From NCBI GenBank assembly GCA_029379385.1, contig CM055612.1, forward strand, positions 16,492,001 through 16,556,000: a stretch of DNA of 64,000 nt, given 5' to 3'. The stretch comes from Quillaja saponaria (Eukaryota; Streptophyta; Magnoliopsida; Fabales; Quillajaceae). Every line of letters begins with the position of its first letter. Within the stretch, counting starts at the first letter, position 1. This document shows positions 35,746 through 46,498 of this stretch, one piece after another. The translations under genes were made by a program, and so were the position numbers. The notes under the pieces are model-generated. The model did no database searches, was not told where the DNA came from, and saw only the letters and a list, made by a program, of their open reading frames with translations.

Positions 35746-38700
35746 TGTTATAACCCTTATAATCCAATAACGTAAAATCAAGTTTTAGACACGATGTGTA
35801 AATTTTTGTTATAAAATAATAAATACGTAAACAAATTAATTAATAGAAATATAATTAAATATGTTATACACCGATACATTAGGTTACATTTACAAATTTT
35901 GTGTATAATTTAATTTCACTATATCAAGGGTTGATTTAAAATGTGAAAGTAACATGTGTAGTTTTTATTTGTGTAGAAAGTGTGTAATTAAGAGGGTAAA
36001 TTAGAAACTAATTATATGTATCTATAATTATGAAAATAAAGCATAGGATAAGAGTCAATAAATACCACACAATTTAACTTTTTGACCATTGACCTTATAA
36101 TTTATTTTCTTTTTATTTTTCTTTATTTTTTTCTTTTATCCTTCCTTTGGCCGATCCCCATTTTTACTCCCATGTTCTTGATTTTTCTAGATCTTTCTTT
36201 CCATCGACTTATTTTTCTTTCTCTTCAAAAATCTGCTAGCCTAGCTTCTTATTTCCTAGGCCCTGTTTCTATTCTTCACATTCTACTGTGAGGAGTTTCT
36301 TTGCAACCGATCATTCTTCTTTCTTTTGGCCATCAAGTTTCCTTGTTCCAGTTCCTTTTACAACTTATATAGCAACATGGTCATGAAGTTCTTGCTACAA
36401 GACCAAGCCCTGTTTTCCCTTTATCTTGTGACTATTTTCCTTGAGCTGGCAGTAAGATCTACTCCTATTCTTTGCTTATAAATTTGGCTCATGTATATCT
36501 ATAGCTTTTTAGGGGGTGTGTGAACCAAGAATTATTCTTGGAGAGTGGTGGCAGTAGCTGCAGCAAAAGGAGGTGCAAAAGCTTTATGTTAAACATTGCT
36601 TAGTAGTTATTCTCTTGTCCAACAGGACGTTGCAAAAGCTCTATGTGACCATGTTGGAATTGAGGAAGTTGATAACTTAGGGTGATAAATTAGCTTCCTC
36701 TTGTCTAAGGCAACCAAGTACTAGCTTGTGGTAATTCTTTGCTAACTCTTTTGTTTGATTTCATTTTTGGTTCTACTGTGGGTTTCAAATGGTAGCAAAT
36801 CCTTTTCTTTTACTTGCTGCATACTTTATTCTCATGGATGTCATTAGTCCAGTGAGGGTTTGCTTCTGTTATTGCAGAATTAAGCTCATCCTTTGGGCAA
36901 TTGTATGTGTGGTGCAACCCTTTGGTTGGCTGTATAACCGGCCTTGCCAAACCCCCCTTAGAGTAGTGTCATGCTTTTGTTTTGGTTCAGTCGTGAGAGG
37001 AGTGAAAGTGGTAGCCAGCTGCTACTTTGCTCAATTTTCTTTATCAAGTATAATATACCTTTTACCTTCCATAGAATCATATGTATTGAATTGTAAAGTA
37101 ACTTGAAGAATGATGGAAGAGGATAGTTTAAGTTATGGATTAACTTTAGGTAATTGGTTTAGTTTGAATTCAATATTTGGAATGTGAATAATATGAATTG
37201 AGAAAGTTGTGTTAGTTTCTTGGAATAGGTATAAATATATGTATACATACACACTCAAGTAATGAAATAAGTTCCCTTAAGGTGTTGTTAAAAAGCCTCA
37301 AAGAAACTAATTATAACACAATGAATGAAATCTGAATAAAACTTAGTGGATTGAATCTTGGTAGTTAAACATAAATTGAATTTAAATATAAAGCCTTAGA
37401 ACAAAGAGTAAGAATGGTTGGTTAATGTTATTGGTTAAGGAGTTAATGAAAGTGAGTAATGTATATAAACAAATGAGGGTTAGTTATGGGTAAAGTGTTG
37501 GAAAATGAGAGTTAAGGTTTTTGAAGGGAAGCAGGGCTAAATTTCATAGGTTAGAAAAATCTTGTATTTCAAGACTAAATTAAGAGTTCTAAAGAGAAAA
37601 TGTATCTTAGTGGCTTGACATGATGGCTGAAAAATTTCGTAACCTAGTTCTAAGTTTATTTGTTGGTATAGCTATTGGACTACAGCTAGGTCCGTGCAGG
37701 ATTTTAAGCGAGTTTCAGTCAGTCCAGATGACTTTGTCGGGTGTTGTGATTGGAATTAGCTTAGTACCTCTGAATAAAAGGTGTTCCTAACATATAGAAG
37801 GATAACTCTAGAGTTGCGTAGGTCGTAATTTCTTGTGGTGTGTAATTTGGAAGTATTGGAAGTCATAGCTGTGATTTTCAGGTCTTAACTGTACCTATTT
37901 TGAAGTAGTTGATATTAAGGGGTCTTAAAAGATGAATTAGGAGTATAGTTCTGAATATGAAATGTTCCTCACATCATGAAAAACTAGAATGGAAATTTTT
38001 GTAATTTAATTCTCAAGTATGAGAATTCTATAAGCATCGGAATCAGAGGTTAGTAACCAAAATTTTTACGAGTGCGTTGTTTTTGTTTATGTAAGGAATC
38101 TAGTGAATTCAAGGCTGATTTTAGGAAAAGTTTCTAAATAAGAAAGATGCATATCTTCTTAAAGTTAATGTTTATACTTGGTTTTATTAAATTTGGTTAA
38201 GTATGTAAGCTAAAAAAAAAAAACATATATTCAAGGGGGTCATGAAAATGCCTAAAAGGAGTAAACTTTAAATAAATACTTGAAACTTAGTAACTCTAGA
38301 TTGTTATAATTAAAAGGTTATAAATTATAAAATGGAAAAACTAAATAATACTTAGGAAATGTAATTACATGTCCGGAACTATGATTGTCCCAATGACGCA
38401 CGTGAACGCAAGAGGGAGTAACAATCAATATAGGTATACGGTGAGTGGTTAACTGCTACCCTTTGGTTACTAGATTATTACGTGTAATTGTATGTGAATT
38501 TGAATAAATATGTTATATGGAAAAATAAACATGTGTAGTGTTTTATTAAGTTATTTGATTTATGTTTGATGATTAAAATTATTTGTGGTTGATAAAGGCC
38601 AAGTAAGTGAATTTTTCTCTAAAAAGAGTTTTACTTTCGAAATTGAAATCCAAGTGCACCTAGGATATTCTATTTTAATATTCTAATATGAGATATTCTG

Positions 38701-39535
38701 AATTTTATAAGTGTTTTAAAAGAATTGAGTGCTCAGCCCCAGTAAGATGGATTATGTAAGAGAAACATATTTGGTGTGTGGCGCAAAAATTGCCTGTGGG
38801 CGGATACTTGGTGTTGACCCTTTGTTTGACTTGTATGCTTTGAATTTCTTTGATTGTTTTAATTGAATTATACAAAGTTCTATTTGAAATATACTTATTA
38901 AGCTTAGATTTCCGTAATTGTGTATGTTTAACCTTAGTGGTTTTGAATTTATGATATATGGATATTAATTGAATATATATGTTATATACTTGTGTTGAGT
39001 GATGCTAGTACTCTTTGAGTATGTTTCTCACTAACCGAGTCCATAGAACTCACCCTTCTTCTGTTGCTGTTTTTTTTTTTTTTTTTTTTTTTTAAGTAAT
39101 AGGATTTTGGTATATATTATAAAAGAGTTCTTGACTTGTCAATAGTATACGACAAGATATTCTTTGAAATCTCATACTTGAAGCCACATGATGAAAGTTT
39201 GCAATCACATTAGAGTTGTAGGGGTTTAGTCTTAAGTTGTATAATATTCTAGTGAAGTGTTATTATGATGAGAAATAGAGCGGAGGTCCTTGTTGTTATT
39301 GTTGTTTATTTTATATGGGCATGTTCCACTTTACGTGGAACCTCTGCTGAAAGTTTTAGTAAATTGTTATATGTCTCGGTAAATAAACTTTTACAGTTAA
39401 CTTCTATTTTATAAAATTTCTTTTTATGCATTGGTTTAGTCAAGAGGCATATGTGTTTAATTGTGGTAAGTTAGGGTTACGGAGGTTTGGTTATCCAATC
39501 TTCCGATCAATCATGCCTCCGTGAGAGGTGTGACA
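35746..39535 (+). mobile_element. solo LTR B, 3790 bp, of the long-LTR family
   Basis: It starts TGTTATAACCC and ends GAGGTGTGACA, bordered by perfect 5-bp duplications ACTTG. It lies within the RNase H sequence of copia-2 and opposite to it. No second LTR, primer site or polypurine tract is present next to it, so it is a solo LTR left by recombination between two LTRs. A 3.8-kb LTR is large for plants. Frames such as 36082-36291 and 36789-37106 lie in pyrimidine-rich parts and are not matched in the other copies. Confidence 0.88.
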
Positions 39536-39540
39536 ACTTG
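39536..39540. repeat. target-site duplication, right copy (solo LTR B)
   Basis: ACTTG, identical to 35741-35745. Confidence 0.85.
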
Positions 39541-40232
39541 CAATTAGAAAGTCATCATCAGACTAGCTAACAAATTCAAAATTTTCACATTTTGGATAGA
39601 ATATACCAAGAGATTAAGTTCTTATCAGATATCTAAAAGTTATCTTAACTGTAGTTAAATGTGAGTCTTTTAGATATGCTCGGTATCTAGCACACATACA
39701 CGTATTAAACATGACATCTGGTTTACTTGCAGTAAGATAAAGGAGATACCTAATGACATATCTATATTTCTTGTAATCTACAGCCTTACCAAATTCTTTC
39801 TTATCAAGTTTTAGTGATGTGCTCATTGGAGTTCTAATTTATTTAGTTTAATCCATTCTAAATCTTTTTAGTAGATCTTTGATGCATTTGGATTGGTTGA
39901 TGAAGGATCATTTCTTATATTGTTTGACTTGAAGTCCAAGTTAATAATTTAATTTTCCCATCATTGTCATTTCAAATTCATTCTGCATAAAGTTAACAAA
40001 ATCCTTGTAGATAGATTCATTAGTAGCCTCTAATATTATGTTATCAATATAAACTTGAACAATTAGCATGTCAAAATTTTGTGCTTGATAAAAAGAGCTG
40101 TGTCAATTTTCCCTCTTTGAAAACCTTTATGAAGCAAAAAATTGCTTAATCTCTCATACCAAATTCTAGTAGCTTTTTTAAAACCATAAAGAACTTTTCT
40201 AAGTTTGAAAACATGGTTTGGTTTATCAAAAG
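39541..40232 (-). pseudogene. copia-2 reverse transcriptase 3' part and RNase H start
   Basis: The minus strand encodes PNHVFKLRKVLYGF, IWYERLSNFLLHKGFQRG, an active-site region reading VYIDNIILEATNE (YVDD changed to YIDN, one catalytic Asp lost), and the 70-codon stretch MSTSLKLDKKEFGKAVDYKK up to FRYLIRT (39826-39614). The sequence is cut at 40232 by LTR D and at 39541 by the duplication of LTR B. Confidence 0.85.
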
Positions 40233-42186
40233 TGTCACACCCTCCTCAAAGGTATAACTAGCCGGAGGAATGGATAACCCTAAATCTCCATAACCCTAAC
40301 TCCAAAAAAAAGAAGCAACTATGACTCTTGACCAAACCAACAATTAAAAATAAAACTTGTAAAACAAAAATTAACTGTAAGAGTTTGTTTACTGAATAAA
40401 TAACAATTTATTGAAAATTTTGGCAGAGGTTCCTCGTAACGTGGAACATACCCATATAATTTGAAAACACATTCCTGTTGTTATATAATAACAAGTACAA
40501 TAACCAAGATAACAAGGAGCTTTGCTTCAATCTCATAATAACAACTAACTGGACTATTACACAATGTAAGACGAAACACCCTACCGCTCTAGTGTGACTA
40601 CATATTTTCACCCTTTGACTTCAAGATTGAGATTTTGAAGGAATACCTTGCTGCCAAATACACAGCAAAGTTCATTATCAGTAATAGCTGTCATTGAGAT
40701 CCTGTTACTAAAAAAAAATTCAGAAAAGAGGGGTGAATCCTATGGACTCAGTGAGTGCAAAATAGTATCTAAAGGGTACAGCATCATTCAACACATGTAA
40801 ATAATATATAATCAACTAATATCAATATATTATATATTCCAAATAACTAACAAGATTACACATGTACAATTACGGAAATATAAAGCTTAGCAAGCATAGT
40901 TCACATAACATTGTGTATAATCCAATCAAAATAATTAAAGAAATCAGAGCACCCAAATCTCATAAAGCATACAAAGCAAGCAAAGGGCCAATAAAGTAAC
41001 TCAGCTCCGCACAATATTATCTCCCCCCACCAGGCATTTACCTGCCTGCACAACAGGTTAATTCTCCGTACACAATCCATCCCAGCGGGGCTGAGCACTC
41101 CTTTCTTTTCTTTTTTTATAGAAAAATCTCACTTTGTTGGCCCTTATTATCCACAACCAATATCACACAATCATAGTTCAAATAAATCACTAAAATACTG
41201 TACTTGCTTATTTTTCATATCATAGCTATTCAAATACATATATAATTACACATAATAATCTAGCCCCTAAAGATAATAGTTAACTACTCACTAGCTCAAG
41301 AACTTAATTCATCCTTCTATCTAAAATTTGATATTGTAGTTATATCATCGACACGATACGAAGCTAAATTAAAAGTTTTTCCCTACTTAAACATCCGCTA
41401 AACCCATGGCAAAGGCAGGCCAAGGGAGGGATGCTAAATTGTCTCGTCTGTCCCTTCACTCCAAGTTGCCACCCTCCTCAATACTTAAACCCAACCAGCT
41501 AGCGAAATCCAATAGCCACCTGAGCAAGTAAGAGCCAAAAAAAGTTAGGAAGAAAACATTGCAAATGAGATAGGGCAGGCTAGAAAAATTAAGCAACTAA
41601 CTAAATAATTACTTCGTCTCAAGATTGATCTTTAATTCTCACACATAAACACTCCTACAGTAGCCCCACAAGAATAAGAAATTTAAGGATATTCAACACC
41701 TATACTTATCCAAACCCAAAAACAGAATTTACAACTCATCCAACGTTAACCCATTTCACTTGAGGAATTCTATACCCTTGCTGTCTAATGAATTAATCCC
41801 ATTGTTAACAAGAATTAAGTAAGGTAAGAATAGAGGAATTCAATAAAGGCAAAGTTACTGCCTTACCTATCACCCATCACGGCTATACTACCTAGCAAAT
41901 ATCCACACTTCTTAGCTACTACAAGCTTTATGGCAGCTGCCCCGACAATTAGAAGAAAGGAAAGAAGTTTAATTGGTAGCTAAGCAACCCAAGAACGGTT
42001 AAAAGGCAAGTACAAGGCACTGTTGGTTGTCTAGCTACTGCCTTCACCCTAGCTTTAATCCACAGATCTATTGTTGTCATGCCGCAAGAGACACAACTAG
42101 CCTGATTATAAGGAAAAGGAAGATAAGTTGCTACCAAGAGTGAGTCTCTCGGTCCAACAAAGAGCTAGCATCCCTCCCTTATAACA
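40233..42186 (-). mobile_element. LTR D, 1954 bp, inverted member of the long-LTR family, no target duplication
   Basis: On the minus strand it starts TGTTATAAGGGAGGG (42186) and ends GAGGGTGTGACA (40233). Shared blocks with A and B include the CCGGCTAGTTATACCT-type end block and the TTCCACGTTACGAGGAACC block near 40430-40450. The flanking pentamers (AAAAG and CCAAT) do not match. The flanking copia-2 sequences are not contiguous: roughly 90 codons of RT are missing between them. It lacks about 1.2 kb present in B and C. Confidence 0.8.
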
Positions 42187-43300
42187 CCAATTATAGGATG
42201 ATTCTTGGGTCTAAATGCAAAATTACATCATTTCCCTCAAATTGTACCAATTTCTCTTGCATGGCTTGAATACACGATTCATCATCTTCAGCATCTTGGA
42301 AGTTCTTTGGTTTAATTTATGAGGAAAAGGCTTTAAAAGCACACATGGATTGCAGCTTTGATCTTGTCTTTATTGCTTGTGATGAATCTCCTAGAACTTG
42401 ATTCAATGGATGACTTCTAACATATTTTTAACTTTTTGGAAAATTCTAAGCATCAGCTCTTGCATCAACTTCTGGTGCAACAGTAATTGGATCAGCTTAG
42501 AGTTCTTGTTTTTCATGAGCAGTTGAGTATTGAATTATTAGTTTAAATGAACTTTGTCTTCCATCTTGGTTTACTGATAGTTTTTCATTTTCTTATTCAA
42601 CTATCTCCATTTCAACAATTCCATGATCAACGATTCCAAATATATCTGCATCATTCTTAACAGGTCTTATAGCCAAAAGATTTTCCTCATCAAACAGAAC
42701 ATGAATTGGCTATTGAATGACTAGAGTTCTTTTATTGAAAACTCTATATGCTTAGTTATTGAATATCTTAGGAAAATGCCTTCATCAAATTTTCCTATAT
42801 TATCTTTGTTATTGTTGTGAATGAAACATTTGCGTTAAAAGGCATGAAAATATCTGATGTTAGGTTTTCTACCTTTCTATAGTTTATAGAGTTTTTCCTA
42901 ATACTAGTCTTACCATAACTCTGTTGAGTAAGTGGCAGGCTGTGTTTATAATTTCAACCCAAAAATAATGCGGAAGAGAGTTCTCACATAGAATTGTTCT
43001 GGCTATTTCTTGAAGTGTTATGTTTTTCCTTTCAACTACCATATTTTGTTGTGAAGTTCTTGATGCTCAATACTATTCTCAAGAAATCATTGAATGCATA
43101 ATTTTCAAATTATTTTCTATGATTACTTTTAATTTATGAAATACATGAAGATTTTTCATTTTGAACACATTTACAGAAGATTTTAGAAACTTTGAATGCA
43201 TCACTTTTGTGAGCGAGAAAGAGTACCCATATAAATTTGGAGTAATAATCTATAATAAAAAAAGTATATTTGGTTATACCATAGCTAATAGTTTGTGTAG
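42187..43300 (-). pseudogene. copia-2 integrase and integrase-RT linker, decayed
   Basis: The minus strand encodes FFIIDYYSKFIWVLFLAHKS (about 43262-43203, integrase core) followed by KVSKIFCKCVQNEK. Near LTR D it encodes DDESCIQAMQEKLVQFEGND, the usual start of the copia RT domain. Stops and shifts are frequent. The plus-strand side at about 43300 ends where the CACTA element starts. Confidence 0.8.
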
Positions 43301-43417
43301 AACCATTCACATAGTTGGAGACAAGTAAGTAATTTATTATTATATTTTTTTAATTCAATTGTATTTACACCTTGTGTTTTACTAACGTTCGTTTCTTTTT
43401 GTTTGTGAAACAGAGCA

Positions 43418-44605
43418 TTCATTAGAGACGACCCCAAGAACATGAAGGTAGGCATTACCATTTCTAGCAATATCATGAACCACATTCTTGGTCCGCTCTT
43501 CCATTATCGGAGGTTCCCGGAGGACATAAAAACCTTATGCTATAATAATTTTGTGGTAAGTTCAATTATATTATTAATTAAATTTTCATTTCATTTTAAT
43601 ATGTTATTAAATTACTGACAATATGTTTTTGTTTTGTAATTTATGTTGTAAAGACGATTTAGAGTCTTTCTTGAGCAAAATGCTGCATCTTGAGAGTGTT
43701 TGATGCAGCGGCAACGAAGAGATGCAACGAAGTATTCTAAAAGCTATGTTCTGAATTGAGTCGGAAGCAGCCATCAGACCCACTCTCTTGGAAGAAGGAT
43801 GAGTGCCCAGATTAGATCCCACAAAATTGGTGGGAGTCCTTGTGTGACAAGTGGCCGAGCCTTGACTTCTAGAGGCGCTCTTGGATGATGGTTGTGAATC
43901 AGTGAGAGGGTGGTAAGCTTATTCACCATGGATCTGACTCCATTAACATAACTGTTCACCAGAAGTGACTAGTTAGTAACTCTTTATTTAATAAATATTA
44001 GTTATAAATTTGTATTACAACCTTTTTAACTAATATTGATTTAAACTTTTTGCATAGGAGAAAGAGTTAGGTCGAGAACCTACAATTGTTGAGGTTTTCG
44101 ATTGCACTCATAAGAGAAAGTCCGGTGACTTTGTTGAAACGAAATTGAAGCCATCAACATAAGTATTATTTGACTTTTTTATTTTACATAGTTATTTTTC
44201 TGTTTTGATGTTCATAATTAGTTTTCATTTGCAAGAGAAGTTTAAAGCTTTAAAGGCGGTGGAGATGGGACAATCTAGCACCGGGTAGCATAATAGTGCT
44301 GAATCACCTACTACACCTGCTAAGGCCCCCGTGAATGACCCAGCTCTCTTCATGAAGCTAGAGGGCAGCAAGAAGAAGGGGCTTATCTACTACTTCGAGG
44401 TTTGTATCAACTTCTAGTAAGTACTGGGCAAAGTTGCAGGGTTCGTAACTTCTGCCACCACTGCTCACAGCTCCACTACTGCTTCTACTCCATCTCCATC
44501 TCCTTTGAGATTCACTCTAGAGCAGATGGTGCTTCTACAAGAGTTAATTAGAGAGAGTTGGGTGAATCCACGAACTTCGACACCACCACATCAACCATTA
44601 GTGGT
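43418..44605 (+). pseudogene. plant Ptta/En/Spm transposase-associated protein, multi-exon remnant
   Basis: Exon-like pieces on the plus strand: about 43418-43555 after a CAG acceptor (DDPKNMKVGITISSNIM), 43652-43975 (NWWESLCDKWPSLDF), 44059-44162 after an AG acceptor (EKELGREPTIVEVF, then HKRKSGDFVETKLK) and 44241-44605 (PALFMKLEGSKKKGL). The order W..LCDKW, a lost middle block, ELGREPT..EVF, then kkG..Y is that of the conserved En/Spm-associated domain found in CACTA elements. Stops in the second piece mean no protein is made. The role of the family in transposition is not settled. Confidence 0.8.
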
Positions 44606-44682
44606 ATGTATTCTTATAATTTTATTTTCTTAATGCAAAAGTTTTAGTTTATAATAGTTTATATGCAAAAACCTACCAAGTT

Positions 44683-45925
44683 TGGGTTCGGGGGCTAAAA
44701 CGTTCAAAACTAGTCTGTTTAGGATTCTGGGAGTACCGACACAACCATGGGGACGAATAAGACCTATAGGAAGAAACATAAATGCATTTAGATCAACGCT
44801 TAGGATATTATGCCAAACTTTAAATTTCAAAGAAATTTTTTTTGAAAACTTGGGTTTGGGGGGCAACACGATCAAATACTAATCCTTTTAGGATTCTGGG
44901 AGTACCGGCATGGCCATAGGGACATATAAGATCTATAGGAAGAAACATAAATTCATTTTGATCAATAGTTAGGATATTAGGCCAAACTTTAAGTTTCAAG
45001 GCAAAAACTTTGAAAACTTGGGTGGTCTAGTTGTATGTGAACAGGATTATGTGTTTTTATTTTTGGGCATATTCCACATTGAGAGGAACCTTTGCCGAAA
45101 TTTTCAATAAATGTTATGTGTTCAGTTATTGTAAAGTCAATGTTACAGAGGTTTGGTTATCCAATCCTCCGACCAGTCATGCTTCCATGTGGGGTATGAC
45201 AAGTTGATACCAACTTGTCACATCCCTCAAGGAGCATGACTGAGGGAAGTAAAATAGTCAAATACTAGTACTTTTTGGATTCCAAAGTACCGACATGACC
45301 ATAGGGACATATAAGACCTGTAGGAAGAAACGGAAATCCATTTGGCTAAACTGTTATAATATTAAGCCAAACTTTGAGTTTCAATGCAAAATTTTGAAAA
45401 CTTGGGTTTAAATGAAAACTTGGGTTCAGATGAAAAAATGGTCAAATACTAGTTCGTTTAGGATTTTAGAATTACTGGCACGACCATGGATACAAATAAG
45501 ACTTGTAGGAAGAAACAAAAATCTATTTTGATCAACAGTTAAGATATTAGGCCAAACTTTGAGTTTTAAGGCAAAAACTTTAAAAACTTCGGTTAAAGGG
45601 AAAAACAATCAAATACTAATATGTTTTTGATTTCGGAAGTACCATCATGATCGTGGGGATGAATAAGACATATAAAAAGAAATGGAAATGTATTTGGATC
45701 AATGGTTAAGATATTAGGCCAAACTTTGAGTTTCAAGGCAAAGACTTTGAAAACTTGGGTTCGGGGGGCAAAATGGTCAAATACTAGTATGTTTCAAATT
45801 CCAAGAGTACCGACATGATTGTGGGAATGAGTAAGACTTGTAGGAAAAATGTAAATCCATTTGGATCAACGGTTAGGGAGGCAAGCTAACCTTTGAGTTT
45901 CAAGGCAAAAAAAATTTAAAAAATT
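44683..45925 (+). repeat. tandem array, about six copies of a 168-bp unit
   Basis: The landmark GATTCT/GATTTC recurs at 44723, 44892, 45278, 45462, 45629 and about 45796, giving spacings of 169, (386 across an insert), 184, 167 and 167. Shared phrases are GGGAGTACCG, AGGATATTAGGCCAAACTTT and GTTTCAAGGCAAAAACTTTG. The gap between units 2 and 3 holds LTR fragment G. It lies between the gene remnant and the right end of the CACTA element. Confidence 0.9.
45026..45248 (+). mobile_element. LTR fragment G: two LTR ends facing each other
   Basis: 45026-45201 is the 3' end of a long-LTR family member (CATATTCCACATTGAGAGG to GGGGTATGACA) followed by AGTTGATACC, the start of a primer site. At once an inverted LTR end follows (CCAACT, then TGTCACATCCCTCAAGGAGC at 45216-45235). 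The two tails plus primer-site remnants form a short palindrome centred near 45208. Confidence 0.8.
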
Positions 45926-46485
45926 TGCTTAATTTGTCCAAATTAATTAGTTAGAATTGCATATTAATTTAAGTATAAATTATAACATATTTATTTTAAT
46001 TATTTCATATTCCACCTTCTACATTCGAGCCTTCACACCTAAGTCAAGCTGACGAACAAGCTCGAGATGACAAAGATTTAAGATTTGGAGATGAGTCCGA
46101 TTTTTAGATTTATGTGTTTTTTTTTCATTTATTATTTATTGTATATAATATTGTTACAATGATTTTTGTATAATATTATTATTTATTTATATAAAATTTG
46201 GATTTAAATATAAAATATTCTTTTGAAGCAGGTATTTGCATGTATAAAATTAAAAATAAAATAAAATAATTAAATTATTTTAAATATATTGGCATCTAAA
46301 TGTTGTGTCTGCCTAGCAGACATAAAAAGACAAACTCAAATAAGTTTTGCGTATGTGCAAACGCAGAAAATCTAAGTATAGGGCTCATTACGTCAGGTTA
46401 TTTGCGTCTGCGTGCAGATACATATTGTCTTTTGCCTCTGTAATGTGAGCTTTTGTATCTACTTAGGGTAGATGTAGATAATAAA

Positions 46486-46498
46486 TTTTCTTGTAGTG
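46486..46498 (+). repeat. CACTA right terminal inverted repeat
   Basis: TTTTCTTGTAGTG; ends the CACTA element. Confidence 0.8.

Larger units (their letters stand above)
35160..43300 (-). mobile_element. Ty1/copia retrotransposon (copia-2), decayed and twice interrupted
   Basis: On the minus strand the pieces run: integrase and connection region 43300-42187; then LTR D; RT 3' part and RNase H start 40232-39541; then solo LTR B; RNase H end and polyprotein C-terminus about 35740-35385; then probable 3' LTR sequence to about 35160. The 5' side (gag, protease, 5' LTR) is missing where the CACTA element begins. All pieces contain stops and shifts. It is a different, more decayed lineage than copia-1. 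Confidence 0.8.
43400..46498 (+). mobile_element. decayed CACTA (En/Spm-type) DNA transposon
   Basis: The right end is TTTTCTTGTAGTG at 46486-46498, the reverse complement of the plant CACTA terminus CACTACAAGAAAA, preceded by about 200 bp of short CGTCTGC/GCAGA-type subterminal repeats. Inside lies a gene remnant of the plant En/Spm-associated protein (43418-44605) and a 168-bp tandem array. No left terminus was found near the copia-2 boundary, so the left end is truncated and the start coordinate is approximate. Confidence 0.75.

Noticed and set aside
36789..37106. 105-codon hydrophobic frame in LTR B
   Set aside because: It is not conserved in the collinear LTR C and has no motif; the LTR is non-coding.
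44630..44882. Paired sense/antisense frames of 66-81 codons
   Set aside because: Both are chance frames in the 168-bp tandem array.
44683..45925. CRISPR-like array
   Set aside because: The units are 168 bp direct tandem copies without unique spacers in a plant transposon, so this is a minisatellite.
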